Below are positions 35,968 to 45,631 of a DNA stretch of 64,000 bases, one piece after another. Made by a program: the position numbers and the translations under genes. The notes below the pieces were generated by a model. It had not been told where the DNA came from and ran no database searches. It worked only from the letters and a program-made list of their open reading frames with translations. The stretch comes from Streptomyces canus (GTDB lineage: Bacteria; Actinomycetota; Actinomycetes; Streptomycetales; Streptomycetaceae). Location: NCBI RefSeq assembly GCF_001514145.1, contig NZ_KQ948659.1, forward strand, positions 179,454-243,453, in the 5' to 3' direction. The first letter of the stretch is position 1; the number at the start of each line of letters is the position of its first letter.

Positions 35968-37845
35968 TCACACGGTCGTGCGGCGCAGCTGCCTCACCAA
36001 CTCCCGTACGACGACGGCGCCGTTCAGGGTCAGGACCGACTCCGGGTGGAACTGGACGCCCGCGAAGCCGGGGCCGCGCAGGGCGTGCACCTCTCCGTTG
36101 TCCGCCCGGCTGACCTCGACCTCGTGCGCGGCCAGCTCGGTCGCCGTCTCGTCGTCGCAATGCGCCACGAAGCTGTTGTAGAAGCCCACGGTCTCGGGCC
36201 GCCCGAACAGATCGACCGTCGTCTGCGCGCCCTGGTACGGAACTTCCTTCCGTACGATCTCCAGGCCCAGCTCGGCCGCGATCAGCTCGTGTCCGAGGCA
36301 GACGCCGAGGACGCCGTGCCGGTGCTGCCTGATCACCTCGGTGGTCAGGCCCCGCAGGAAGCGCATCTTCGGGTCGTCCAGATCGGAGGGGTCACCGGGA
36401 CCGGGGCCCAGCACGACCGGTCCCTCGTGCGCGAGCACCGCCTCCCGGAGCCCTTCCTCGTCGTACCGGCGGACGGTGACGTCCAGCCCGCTCGACCGCA
36501 GGACGTGCGCGAGCATCGCGGTGAAGGTGTCCTCGCCGTCGACGACCAGGGCGTGTCCGGTGAGCTCGTCGAGGGGTTCCTGCATCCGCAGCCAGAACGG
36601 CGCCAGCGAGGTGCGGCGCCCGTCGAGCGCGGCACGCACGCGTGGATCGTCGGCGAGACTCACGCGCGCGTGCTCCGCACGGGGCCGGGACGGTCGTACG
36701 CCGAGAGCCGCCAGTACCCCCGCCGCCTTGGCGTGGGTCTCCGCGACCTCGCTCGCCGGGTCCGAGCCGCGCACGAGGGTCGCGCCGACGGGGACCCTGA
36801 GGCGGCCGTCGGCGGAGATGTCCGCGGTGCGGATGAGGATGGGGGAGTCGAGGGTCTGCGCCCCGGCAGATCCTTCCCGCCCGCCACCCGCGTACCGGCC
36901 GAGCAGGGCCAGCGCGCCGGCGTAGTACCCGCGCCCCCCGACCTCGTGCCGCTCGATGACCCGGCAGGCGTTCTGCACGGGGGAACCGGTGACGGTGGCC
37001 GCGAACATGGTCTCCTTCAGGACCTCCCGCACGTCCAGCGAGGACTTCCCGCGCAGCTCGTACTCGGTGTGCGCGAGGTGGGACATCTCCTTCAGCCGGG
37101 GCCCGATGACGACCCCTCCCATGTCACCGACGGTGCACATCATCTTGAGCTCCTCGTCGACGACCATCGACAGCTCCTCGATCTCCTTGCCGTCGGCGAG
37201 GAAGTCGAGCAGGTGCTCGGGGGTGGGGCCCTCGGCGGGGTAGCGGTACGTCCCGCTGATCGGGTTCATGACGACGGTCCCGCCGGACATCCGGACGTGC
37301 ACCTCCGGGCTCGCGCCGACCAGGGTGCGCTCGCCGGTGTGTACGACGAAGGTCCAGTACGCGCCCCGCTCGCCCTCCAGGAGCCGCCGGAACAGGGCGA
37401 GCGCGTCCGCGCGGGAGAACCCCGGGATCCCGCCCTCGTAGGTCCGCCGGATCACGAAGTTGGCGCCCTCGCCGCGCCCGATCTCCTCGTGCAGCACCCG
37501 TCCGACGATCTCGGCGTACTCCTCGTCGGCCACGTCGAAGCCGCCGTTCTCGACGCGGACGTCGTGGGCGGGAAGCTGCGCGAGGGCCTCCGTGAGGGAG
37601 AGGGCGTGGGTCTCCTCGGGCGTCAGCACCGCGAGCGGCGTGCCGTCGTCCCGCACGTCGAAACCGCGCTCACGGATCTGGCGAAAGGGGACGAGCACCA
37701 GGCCCTCGTCCGGGAGGTCGGCGAGACGGTCGCAGGTGCCGACCGGGCCGACGAGCAGTTCGACGGTGTTCTCGTCGTGGCCCGGGGTGCGGCGGCGGAG
37801 CAGGGCGAAAGGGCGGTCGTCGTGCAGGAGTTGGGTCAGGTCCAT
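35968..37845 (-). CDS. trpE: anthranilate synthase, fused TrpE-TrpG
   Basis: The 625-residue protein fuses a chorismate-utilising domain (residues 1-430, with NPISGTYRYP, DEELKMMCTVGD and KETMFAATVTGSPVQNA) to a class I glutamine amidotransferase (residues 440-625, with GPGPGDP, catalytic Cys in LGVCLGHEL and His-Glu in FAGVQFHPESVLT). It converts chorismate and glutamine to anthranilate. The ATG at 37845 follows GAGGGA. A leader peptide with three Trp codons and an attenuator hairpin precede it, indicating transcription attenuation by charged tRNA-Trp. PhzE-like ADIC synthases share this fusion, but the trp attenuator favours tryptophan synthesis. Confidence 0.95.
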   Translation of the reverse strand: MDLTQLLHDDRPFALLRRRTPGHDENTVELLVGPVGTCDRLADLPDEGLVLVPFRQIRERGFDVRDDGTPLAVLTPEETHALSLTEALAQLPAHDVRVENGGFDVADEEYAEIVGRVLHEEIGRGEGANFVIRRTYEGGIPGFSRADALALFRRLLEGERGAYWTFVVHTGERTLVGASPEVHVRMSGGTVVMNPISGTYRYPAEGPTPEHLLDFLADGKEIEELSMVVDEELKMMCTVGDMGGVVIGPRLKEMSHLAHTEYELRGKSSLDVREVLKETMFAATVTGSPVQNACRVIERHEVGGRGYYAGALALLGRYAGGGREGSAGAQTLDSPILIRTADISADGRLRVPVGATLVRGSDPASEVAETHAKAAGVLAALGVRPSRPRAEHARVSLADDPRVRAALDGRRTSLAPFWLRMQEPLDELTGHALVVDGEDTFTAMLAHVLRSSGLDVTVRRYDEEGLREAVLAHEGPVVLGPGPGDPSDLDDPKMRFLRGLTTEVIRQHRHGVLGVCLGHELIAAELGLEIVRKEVPYQGAQTTVDLFGRPETVGFYNSFVAHCDDETATELAAHEVEVSRADNGEVHALRGPGFAGVQFHPESVLTLNGAVVVRELVRQLRRTTV

Positions 37846-37889
37846 GGGTCCCTCAGCTGTTGATGGCGAGGAACGACCCCGGAAACACC

Positions 37890-37914
37890 GAAGGCCGCCC
37901 CTCGGGCGGCCTTC
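37890..37914 (-). terminator. trp attenuator terminator
   Basis: On the minus strand GAAGGCCGCCC and GGGCGGCCTTC (complementary arms 37904-37914 and 37890-37900) form an 11-bp stem with a three-base loop, followed by GGTGTTT. It lies 23 bp after the leader-peptide stop and 44 bp before trpE, as expected for the terminator of an attenuator. Confidence 0.9.
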
Positions 37915-37937
37915 GCGAAGTCTTGCGTACGCGCTTG

Positions 37938-37994
37938 TCAGTGGGCCGCCGGATGAGCGGTCCACCACCAGTTCTGGGTCGAGTGCGCGTGCAT
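37938..37994 (-). CDS. trpL: trp leader peptide
   Basis: The 18-codon ORF encodes MHAHSTQNWWWTAHPAAH, with three consecutive Trp codons (37962-37970). This matches the trpE leader peptide concept described in Streptomyces venezuelae. Ribosome stalling at the Trp codons when tRNA-Trp is uncharged would prevent formation of the downstream terminator. A TAAGAT -10 element (38002-38007, minus strand) lies 7 bases before the ATG, so transcription probably starts at or next to the AUG and the leader mRNA is leaderless. Confidence 0.92.
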   Translation of the reverse strand: MHAHSTQNWWWTAHPAAH

Positions 37995-38101
37995 GGCGCG
38001 GATCTTACACGTTTTTCCTTCACAGGAATGTCTCAGACTCAACCTTGACGTGCTCATGATCCTATCGTGACGCTTGGGGCTTTACGGGTGGAGGGGGACT
38101 C

Positions 38102-41100
38102 ATGAAGCGCTTCAGGTCATCCTGCGTCGCCGCGGTCGTCCTGGCACTGGGCCTGTCGGGCCTGCAGCCGGTGATCGCCCAGGCCGCACCGGGGGAGACC
38201 GCCTCGGTCGCCGACGCGGAGAGATCCGTGACCACGATCGACCGCACCGAGTTACGGGACGGCGCCCCGTTCGACGCGAGATCCGTCGACGCTCAGGGCC
38301 GACCCCTCGCCGCCGCCAAGGCGGCGAAGGTCCACTGGCCCGAGGCCGGCGAGGACACCGTCACCGTCGGCACCAAGCCGGCCCGCGCCGCCGGTACCGC
38401 CGTGTCGGTCACCGCGCCCCGCAACCGCAGCGCCGCTCCCGACACCGTCGGCATCACCGCGTACGGCAACGGCAAGGCTCGCCAACTCGGCGGTCACGCC
38501 ACGGCGTTCACCCTCGCAGCCGCACAGCCCGCCGACCGGGTCGGCGTCCGGGTCGACACCTCCGGCTTCCGCCAGGCCTTCGGCGCCGACTTCGAGACCC
38601 GGCTGCGCCTCATCGCCAAACCCGCCTGCGCGCTGACCACACCGCGCGCCGCGAAGTGCGAGCAGAGCGCGCCGGTCAAGAGCCGCATCGACCTCACCAC
38701 GCACACGCTCTCCGCCGAGGTGGCCGCCGACCCGGACACGGTGTTCGTGGTCGCCGCCGCGCCGGGCGGTGAGACCGGCTCGGCCACCGCCACCACACTC
38801 GCCTCCTCCAGCAAGTGGCAGGTCGGCCTCAACTCCGGTGACTTCTCCTGGTCGTTGCCGCTCCCGCAGGTCCCGGCGATCGCGGGCGACGCCCCCGACA
38901 TCAGCCTCGGCTACTCCTCGCAGGCCGTCGACGGCATGGTCGCCGCCGAGAACAACCAGCCGTCCTGGGTCGGCCAGGGCTGGGACCTCGCCCTGCCCTA
39001 CATCGAGCGCCGCTACAACGGCTGCGCCGACGACGGCGGCGACACCGGCGACCTGTGCTGGGCGGGAGACGAGTACCGCATCTCCCTCCAGGGCACCTCG
39101 TCCTCGCTGGTCAAGGACAGGACCGCGGGCGGCGACAGCTGGCGCGCCCAGGAGGACCCGGGCTGGCGGATCCAGCGGAGGACCGGCGCGGACAACGGTG
39201 ACGACAACGGCGAGTACTGGGTGGTGACCACCCCGCAGGGCACCCAGTACACCTTCGGCCGCGGCAAGCAGGCCACCACCGGCACCGCCACCGACTCCGT
39301 CTACACCGTCCCGGTCTTCGGCGACGACGAGGGCGAGCCCTGCCACGCCGGTGGCGTCGAGGACTCGTACTGCACGCAGGCCTGGCGCTGGAACCTCGAC
39401 GGGGTCGTGGACGCGCACGGCACCTCCAACACCTACTTCTACGAGCAGGAGACCAACCGCTACGCACGCAACGGCGACCCCGACAAGTCGACCTCGTACG
39501 TCCGCGGCGGGCACCTGAGGGACATCGTCTACTCGCAGCGCTCCGGCACCGAGGACCAACAGGCTCCGGCACGGCTGCACTTCGCGACCGGCCTGCGCTG
39601 CGTCGAGGCCGCCGACGGCAGCGGGGACTGCCCGGCCTTCGACGCCGACCACGCGACCTCCTACCCGGACGCCCCGCTCGACTCCCTGTGCGCGAGCGGC
39701 GACTGCACCGGCGAGGACCAGAAATCGCCGACGTTCTTCACGAACGCGCTCCTGCGCTCCGTCACCGCCCAGCGCTCCGGCGCCGACGGCGGTTGGACGG
39801 ACGTCGACCGGCTCGACTTCACCTACGACTACCCCGAACCCTCCGACGGCACCAGCGCCATGCTGTGGCTGACCAAGGTCCAGCAGACCGGCCTCGCCGG
39901 GGACGGCGAATCCAAGCTGCCCGCCGTCGAGTTCACCGGCAAGGAGTACGCCAACCGCGCCGACGCATCTCCGGAGGAGGGCGCTCCTCAGATGCGCAAG
40001 CTGCGCATCAGCGAGTTCGTCGACGAACTGGGCCGCCGTGTCGGCGTGACCTACGGTCAGCCGAACCCGTGTCCGGTAGACGATCTGCCCGAGGGCCGCT
40101 TCGACTCCAACACCCAGGACTGCTTCCCGGGTTGGCGCACCAACGGCGAGTCCTCCGGCTTCGGCGTCTGGCACAAGTACCTCACCACCAAGGTCACCGT
40201 CCGTGACAACAGTGGCGGTTCACCCCCGCAGACCACCGAGTACCGCTACCGGTCCACCCCCGCCTGGCACCACGACGACGACCCCGTCACCAAGGCGGAG
40301 CGCCGCTCCTGGAGCGACTGGCGCGGCTATGGCAGCGTCGACGTCGCCAAGATGACCGACCCGGACTACCGGGGCGAGGACACCTCCCGGGCCGCCCAGA
40401 TCACCCGCACCCTGCACTTCCGCGGCATGGACGGCGACACCAGGGCCGACGGCTCCCACAAGTCCGTCGACGTCACCGACTCGCAGGGCACTTCCCTGAA
40501 GGACCTGCCGTATCTGCGCGGCAAGGAGCGGGAGAGCATCCAGTTCCAGGTGAACGCGGCGGGCGAGGCGACGTACGAGCTCGGCGGGACCCTGCACGGC
40601 TACACGTCCGCGCACACGACCCCGGCGAAGGAGGGGGAGAGCGATCCGGACGCGGACGCCCATCTCGTCGTCGAGAACAGCTCCGAGAACCGCACGACGG
40701 TCGTCGCGGACAACGGTGACCGGTCCCGGCGCACCACCAGCCTGAAGACCGACCACGACACCTACGGCCAGGTCACCTCGGTCCTCGACACGGCCGGCTC
40801 CGACGTCCGCTGCACCAGGACCTCGTACGACCGCTCGGCCGGCACCCTCGACGGCTGGATGCTCGCCTTCCCCTACCGGGTGCGCACCTACAGCGGCACC
40901 TGCGACGACCCGAAGAAGCTGGTCACCGGCAAGGACCAGTACTACGACGGGTCCGAGGAACTCGGCGCCGCGGTCACCGGGGGAGACGTCACCCGAAGCG
41001 TCGCGGCGGTGACCGCGAGCGCGCCCGACACCGTCACCGCCACGGTCACCACGAAGGCCACCTTCGACGCCTACGGCCGCACCCTCACCGAGACCGACGC

Positions 41101-44100
41101 CAACGGCAACACGGCACGGACCGTCTACGCTCCGGCCACCGGCCGGCCGACGACGATCACCGAGACCGACGCCCTCGGCCACGCCGAGGTCACCACCCTC
41201 GACCCCGACCGCCAGCAGCCGCAGACCGTCAAGGACGCCAACGGCCGTATCACGACCAACGGCTACGACCAGTCGGGCCGCCTGGTCTCGGTGCGTGAGC
41301 CGGAGCAGGGCAAGGACGACCCGCCCGCGCGGACCTTCGCCTACGCCCTCGACGCCGAGCACCGCAAGCCGCCGCTGGTGACCACCCGCACCCTCCAGTC
41401 CGGCGACCGGTACGTCACCACCTGGCAGTACCTCGACGCGCTCGGCCGCAACCGGCAGAGCCAGGAACGCTCGCCCGCCGCGACCGGCGACAGCCCGAAG
41501 ACCGTGGTGACCGACCAGCGCTACGACGACCTGGGCAACCCCGTCGCCGAATCGCTGCCCGTGGTGACCGACGGCGCCCCGGGCACCGCGCTGGTCACCG
41601 TGCCCGCCGACCGGGCGGACGAGACCCGCAGCAGCTTCGACGCCCTCGGCCGGGTCGTGCGCTCCGCGCAGTTCGGCGGCGGCGAGGAACTGTGGGCGAC
41701 CACGTACACCTACTACGGCGACCGGACCCGGATCGTGCCCCCGAAGGGCGGGGTCACCAAGCTCACCACGACCGACGCCCGGGGCCGCCAGACCGCCCTG
41801 CGGGAGGGCACCGGCGCCGACGCCGTCACCACGTCCTACACCTACACGCCGGCCGACCAGGTCGCCTCGGTCACCGACCCCGCGGGGCACAGGTCGACGT
41901 ACGAGTACGACCTGCTCAACCGCAGGACCGCAGCCCAGGACGCCGACTCCGGCCGCTCCCGGGCGCGTTACGACGGCAACGGCAACACCGTCGCCACCTG
42001 GGACGCGGCCCACGTCGACGCCGCGACCCCGGGCGTCGCCACCGACTACGACGCGCTGAACCGCCCGGTCACCCGCTGGGCCGGAGCCTCCGGCAGCGGT
42101 GAGAAGACCGCGACGTGGACGTACGACGACCCGGACGTGCCGGACTCGATCGGCCGCAACACCGCCCAGACCACCTACCAGGACGGCAAGAAGTACACGA
42201 TCCAAGCCACCGGGTTCGACCCGCGCGGCCGGGTCACCGGGCGCACCTGGACCTTCCCGGCCGGCCTCGGCGGCTCCCTGCACGAGAAGTCGTTCACCGT
42301 CCGCTACGGCTACGACGCCGCCGACCACGTCGTCAGCAAGACGTACCCGGACAACGCCGTCGGCACCCCCGCCGAGACGCTGACCACCCGCTACGACGAC
42401 CTCGGCAACCCCGTCACCCTCGACGGCACCACCACCGATCCGCTCACCGGCAAGGAGTCCCGTACCGCGTATGTGAGCGCCACCGGCTACGCCGCCGACG
42501 GCAAGCTCGCCTCCCGTGACTACGCCAACCCGCACCTCACCCTGCGCCGGGCCTACGCCTACGAGGACGACAGCCAGCGCCTGTCCCGCATCCAGACCCT
42601 CGTCGAGCAGCCGCTGAGCGGCGAGCTGAAGGCGGAGCAGGACGACACCTACGCCTGGGACGACGCGGGCAACCTCACCTCCGTCACCGACACCGCCCGG
42701 CACCAGCCGGTCGCCAGCTGCTTCACGTACGACGCGCTGAACCGGCTCGAACACGGCTGGACCACCACGACGACCGACTGCTCCGACGCCGCCTCCACCA
42801 CCACGCACGCGGGACCGGCCGGATACAACCAGTCCTGGACCTACAGCACGGACGGCAACATCACCTCCGAGCGGGGCCTGCTGGGGACCACGAAGTACGC
42901 CTACGACGACCAGGACCATCCGCACGCCGTGACCGAGGCGGGCCACGACAGCTTCACCTACGACGCCAACGGCGCGCTCAGGAAGAAGGTCCAGGGGCTC
43001 GTCGCCACCACGTACGACTGGGACGCCCAGCAACGGCTGGAGAAGGCCACCGCCAAGCTGGTCGAGCACACCCGGTTCGTCTACGCGCCCGACGGCACCC
43101 GGCTCGCCCGGATCGACCCGCTCGGCGTGGCCACCCTCTACATCGACGGCCAGGAGCTCACGGTCGCCCTCGGCATCGCCAAGGGCACCCGCTACTACAA
43201 CGTCGAGTCCACGACGGTCGCCGTCCGGCTGCCCAGCGGCGCGCTGAAGTGGCAGCTCAACGACACGCAGGGCTCGGCGCAGCTCGCGGTACCGGCCGGG
43301 ACCGGGCTGGTCGAGCGCACGTACTACAACCCGTTCGGAGAGATCCGCGCGGGCTCGCTGTCACCGCCCACCGACCACGGGTGGCTGGACAAGACCAGGG
43401 ACCCCACCACCGGCCTCAACGAGCTGGGCGCCCGCTACTACGACGCCGACCTCGGCCGGTTCATCTCCACCGACCCCGCGGTCGACAACTCCTCGGCGCA
43501 GGCGGCCAACCCCTACTCCTACGGCGCCAACAACCCGATCCTGTACGTCGACCCGACCGGCCTGTGGTCGTTGTCCGGGGCGTGGAACGCGGTCAAGGAC
43601 GGGGCCTCGGCGGCCTGGGACTGGGCCAAGGAGAACAAGGGCCTGATCGCGGACGTCGCCGTCGGCATCGGGGTCGGCATCGCCGTGGGCGCCCTGTGCT
43701 CGACCGGCGTCGGCTGCCTGGTCGTCGCCGGTGTGGCCGCGGGCGCGGCGGGCGCGGCCGCCGGGTACGGCGTCGATGTCGCCGAGGGCAAGACGGACTT
43801 CTCCTGGGGCGGCCTCGGTACCCGGGTGGGAATCGGCGCGGCGGCCGGCGTTCTCGGCGGTGTCGTCGGCAAGGGCGTGAGCGCGGTCGCCTCGCGCGCC
43901 GTCAACGCGGTCGCGGCCACCTCGGTCGGCAAGGCCGTCTCCGCCTCGACCAGCAGGGCGGCCTCGGCCCTCACGGGCGCGGCGGCCAAGTCGGGCCGGG
44001 CCGTGTCCAACGCGGTGCGGGCCGGCGGCAGCAAGGTCGCCGCCGCCGCGAAGGTCGTGAAGGACACGGTCGGACGCTCCCCGCGCCCGGCGACCCGGCA

Positions 44101-44479
44101 GCCCATGGGCGGCGGCGGGCGGGTCCTCTCCGACGGCGAGGGCGCGACCGCCAGGGAGATCGCCCTGTCCACGGGGCCGACGGTGCCGGGCTCCAGAGCA
44201 GGCCAGGACGCCGTACGCCAGCAACTGCTCGCCGAGGCCGACGAGGCGGGCGGCGTCTACACCTGCTGGCGCTGCGGGCAGACCACCCGGAACCCGGACA
44301 ACGTCCAGGTGGGGCACCGCAACGTGCCCACGGCCGAGGGCGGTAACCTCTCGCGCTACAACGTCTGCCTCGAGGGTGCCGCGTGCAACAGCAGCGCGCA
44401 GAACCGCGGCAGGCCCAGTCCGGGCAAGTCCTGCTACGAGAGGGGTAGTTGCGGTGCCGGGTTCGGCAGAACCGACTAG
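38102..44479 (+). CDS. secreted RHS-repeat polymorphic toxin with C-terminal HNH-like nuclease domain
   Basis: The 2125-residue protein has a Sec signal peptide (about residues 1-29), an N-terminal SpvB/TcB-like beta-rich region with YNGCADDGGDTGDLCW, and a long array of YD/RHS repeats (about residues 880-1700). The RHS core ends near residue 1822 with GLNELGARYYDADLGRFIST and DPTG. An Ala/Gly-rich hydrophobic segment (about 1850-1895) follows. The variable tip (about 2040-2125) has CWRC, VQVGHRN, GGNLSRYN, NVC and ACNSS, a treble-clef HNH/Endo VII-like pattern. RHS shells usually encapsulate and deliver such toxins. The gene starts behind GGAGGGGG, and the tip is followed by a probable immunity gene 11 bp away. 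Confidence 0.93.
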   Translation: MKRFRSSCVAAVVLALGLSGLQPVIAQAAPGETASVADAERSVTTIDRTELRDGAPFDARSVDAQGRPLAAAKAAKVHWPEAGEDTVTVGTKPARAAGTAVSVTAPRNRSAAPDTVGITAYGNGKARQLGGHATAFTLAAAQPADRVGVRVDTSGFRQAFGADFETRLRLIAKPACALTTPRAAKCEQSAPVKSRIDLTTHTLSAEVAADPDTVFVVAAAPGGETGSATATTLASSSKWQVGLNSGDFSWSLPLPQVPAIAGDAPDISLGYSSQAVDGMVAAENNQPSWVGQGWDLALPYIERRYNGCADDGGDTGDLCWAGDEYRISLQGTSSSLVKDRTAGGDSWRAQEDPGWRIQRRTGADNGDDNGEYWVVTTPQGTQYTFGRGKQATTGTATDSVYTVPVFGDDEGEPCHAGGVEDSYCTQAWRWNLDGVVDAHGTSNTYFYEQETNRYARNGDPDKSTSYVRGGHLRDIVYSQRSGTEDQQAPARLHFATGLRCVEAADGSGDCPAFDADHATSYPDAPLDSLCASGDCTGEDQKSPTFFTNALLRSVTAQRSGADGGWTDVDRLDFTYDYPEPSDGTSAMLWLTKVQQTGLAGDGESKLPAVEFTGKEYANRADASPEEGAPQMRKLRISEFVDELGRRVGVTYGQPNPCPVDDLPEGRFDSNTQDCFPGWRTNGESSGFGVWHKYLTTKVTVRDNSGGSPPQTTEYRYRSTPAWHHDDDPVTKAERRSWSDWRGYGSVDVAKMTDPDYRGEDTSRAAQITRTLHFRGMDGDTRADGSHKSVDVTDSQGTSLKDLPYLRGKERESIQFQVNAAGEATYELGGTLHGYTSAHTTPAKEGESDPDADAHLVVENSSENRTTVVADNGDRSRRTTSLKTDHDTYGQVTSVLDTAGSDVRCTRTSYDRSAGTLDGWMLAFPYRVRTYSGTCDDPKKLVTGKDQYYDGSEELGAAVTGGDVTRSVAAVTASAPDTVTATVTTKATFDAYGRTLTETDANGNTARTVYAPATGRPTTITETDALGHAEVTTLDPDRQQPQTVKDANGRITTNGYDQSGRLVSVREPEQGKDDPPARTFAYALDAEHRKPPLVTTRTLQSGDRYVTTWQYLDALGRNRQSQERSPAATGDSPKTVVTDQRYDDLGNPVAESLPVVTDGAPGTALVTVPADRADETRSSFDALGRVVRSAQFGGGEELWATTYTYYGDRTRIVPPKGGVTKLTTTDARGRQTALREGTGADAVTTSYTYTPADQVASVTDPAGHRSTYEYDLLNRRTAAQDADSGRSRARYDGNGNTVATWDAAHVDAATPGVATDYDALNRPVTRWAGASGSGEKTATWTYDDPDVPDSIGRNTAQTTYQDGKKYTIQATGFDPRGRVTGRTWTFPAGLGGSLHEKSFTVRYGYDAADHVVSKTYPDNAVGTPAETLTTRYDDLGNPVTLDGTTTDPLTGKESRTAYVSATGYAADGKLASRDYANPHLTLRRAYAYEDDSQRLSRIQTLVEQPLSGELKAEQDDTYAWDDAGNLTSVTDTARHQPVASCFTYDALNRLEHGWTTTTTDCSDAASTTTHAGPAGYNQSWTYSTDGNITSERGLLGTTKYAYDDQDHPHAVTEAGHDSFTYDANGALRKKVQGLVATTYDWDAQQRLEKATAKLVEHTRFVYAPDGTRLARIDPLGVATLYIDGQELTVALGIAKGTRYYNVESTTVAVRLPSGALKWQLNDTQGSAQLAVPAGTGLVERTYYNPFGEIRAGSLSPPTDHGWLDKTRDPTTGLNELGARYYDADLGRFISTDPAVDNSSAQAANPYSYGANNPILYVDPTGLWSLSGAWNAVKDGASAAWDWAKENKGLIADVAVGIGVGIAVGALCSTGVGCLVVAGVAAGAAGAAAGYGVDVAEGKTDFSWGGLGTRVGIGAAAGVLGGVVGKGVSAVASRAVNAVAATSVGKAVSASTSRAASALTGAAAKSGRAVSNAVRAGGSKVAAAAKVVKDTVGRSPRPATRQPMGGGGRVLSDGEGATAREIALSTGPTVPGSRAGQDAVRQQLLAEADEAGGVYTCWRCGQTTRNPDNVQVGHRNVPTAEGGNLSRYNVCLEGAACNSSAQNRGRPSPGKSCYERGSCGAGFGRTD

Positions 44480-44489
44480 GAGGGACACC

Positions 44490-44951
44490 GTGCGGCTGCT
44501 GGTCGCGACCGGTCCTTCCGGACGCCCCGTCGTCGAGGACGTGCCGGCCCGCGAGCTGGGCGGCGGCCGCTGGCAACTGCTCGGCTCGCCGGGTCTGGCC
44601 AGGGGCGCGGCCGCGGGCGACACCCTCGTGGTGGCCGGTGACGGGTCCTTCACCGTCACCGGCCGGGGCGGGAACGTCGCCGTCCAGGTCAGCGGTCCCG
44701 CCGGGACGGAGGAACGGCTCGGGGAACTCACCGAGCGGGTCAAGGCCCTGGGCGGACTGCTCGACAGCCGCGGTGCCACCCGCGACGGCCGGCACACCTT
44801 CTCCGTCTACACGGTCCCGGCGGCGGCGGGGTTCCCGGCCATCGAGGAGGCCTTCCAGGCGTACACGGCGGCCGTGCCCCAGGGGCAGTGGACCTACGCG
44901 AACGTCTTCGACGACGACGGCCGACCGCTCAATTGGTGGGCCGCGGACTGA
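44490..44951 (+). CDS. DUF4265-like protein, candidate immunity protein of the RHS toxin
   Basis: The 153-residue protein starts at GTG; its AGGAGG overlaps the toxin stop codon, so translation is likely coupled. The N-terminal VRLLVATGPSGRPVVEDVPA, the beta-rich middle, TVPAAAGFPAIEEAF and the C-terminal GQWTYANVFDDDGRPLNWW are typical of DUF4265. Small cytoplasmic proteins directly downstream of RHS toxin tips are usually cognate immunity proteins, and this one has no signal peptide. The immunity role is inferred from position; DUF4265 proteins also occur elsewhere. A perfect terminator hairpin begins 10 bp after the stop. Confidence 0.85.
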   Translation: MRLLVATGPSGRPVVEDVPARELGGGRWQLLGSPGLARGAAAGDTLVVAGDGSFTVTGRGGNVAVQVSGPAGTEERLGELTERVKALGGLLDSRGATRDGRHTFSVYTVPAAAGFPAIEEAFQAYTAAVPQGQWTYANVFDDDGRPLNWWAAD

Positions 44952-44954
44952 ACG

Positions 44955-45548
44955 TCATCCGGCCGCCCGCGTCAGAGAGGCGCGGGCGGCCTCCGCCACG
45001 TCCTCCCGGGGTCCCCGGGCGCACTTCCTCAGATAGGACCGCGCTCGGCGGCCCGGCCAGCGGCCGGCCGCCACGGCGGGCCAGTACCGCAGATGGTGCT
45101 CGCGGGGAGTGCGCTCCACGAAGTCCAGGATCGCGTCCCGCACCGGCTCCGCCGGGACGAGACCCAGGTGGGCGACCGCGCGCAGTGCCCCGTCGGCGAG
45201 CATCTCCGGTCCCTGCCCAAGACACCACAGCACCGCACCGGCCGGATCGTCGGCGAGCCGGACGACCGACTCGCCGACCGCCACGTACACCATGGTGGCG
45301 GTGAAAGGACGCCCGGCGAGTTCCCGCAGGAACGGCTCGGCCTCGCGGTATCCGCACAGGCCGAGGCCGAGGGCCATCTCGTACTGGGTCTCCCAGGTCC
45401 TGGGGTCCTCGACCTCGGTGCGCAGTGCGTCGAGCAGCGCCGGGCCCGCGGCCGCGTCAGCGGCCCGCCCCAGTCGTTTCGCGGCCGAGCGGCGGCGGGA
45501 GGAGGTGCGGTCGGAGAGCTGTGCGAGCAGCGCGGCGTCCGTTCCCAT
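44955..45548 (-). CDS. HEAT-repeat-like helical protein
   Basis: The protein of about 197 residues is built of helical pairs (for example LLAQLSDRTSSRRRSAAKRLGRAAD, LLDALRTEVEDPRTWETQYEMALGLGLCG and SVVRLADDPAGAVLWCLGQG) resembling degenerate HEAT repeats, with no catalytic motif. The ATG at 45548 is preferred to one 20 codons upstream because the repeats begin there. It converges on the DUF4265 gene with 3 bp between stop codons and is divergent from the DAHP synthase gene. Whether it belongs to the toxin locus or is an unrelated scaffold protein cannot be told. Confidence 0.7.
   Translation of the reverse strand: MGTDAALLAQLSDRTSSRRRSAAKRLGRAADAAAGPALLDALRTEVEDPRTWETQYEMALGLGLCGYREAEPFLRELAGRPFTATMVYVAVGESVVRLADDPAGAVLWCLGQGPEMLADGALRAVAHLGLVPAEPVRDAILDFVERTPREHHLRYWPAVAAGRWPGRRARSYLRKCARGPREDVAEAARASLTRAAG
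44961..44991. terminator. bidirectional terminator after the toxin/immunity pair
   Basis: GGCCGCCCGCG (44961-44971) pairs perfectly with CGCGGGCGGCC (44981-44991) across a 9-base loop. It lies just past the DUF4265 stop and inside the 3' coding end of the opposing HEAT-like gene. Confidence 0.8.
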
Positions 45549-45631
45549 GTCCGCAGAGCGTAACCGTTGTCTCACTTGCTGGTCGTGGGCCGGGGGCCAC
45601 GACATCACCCCGTAATGTGGAGGACGTGACC

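Noticed and set aside
40220..43069. Antisense open frame of 949 codons opposite the RHS gene
   Set aside because: Long stop-free antisense frames are expected in high-GC coding DNA. Its translation is low-complexity Val/Gly/Arg without domains, while the sense strand has clear RHS repeats.
44955..45548. HEAT-like gene as a second immunity gene of the RHS locus
   Set aside because: It is on the opposite strand, separated by a terminator, and has no immunity-family feature; adjacency alone is not enough.
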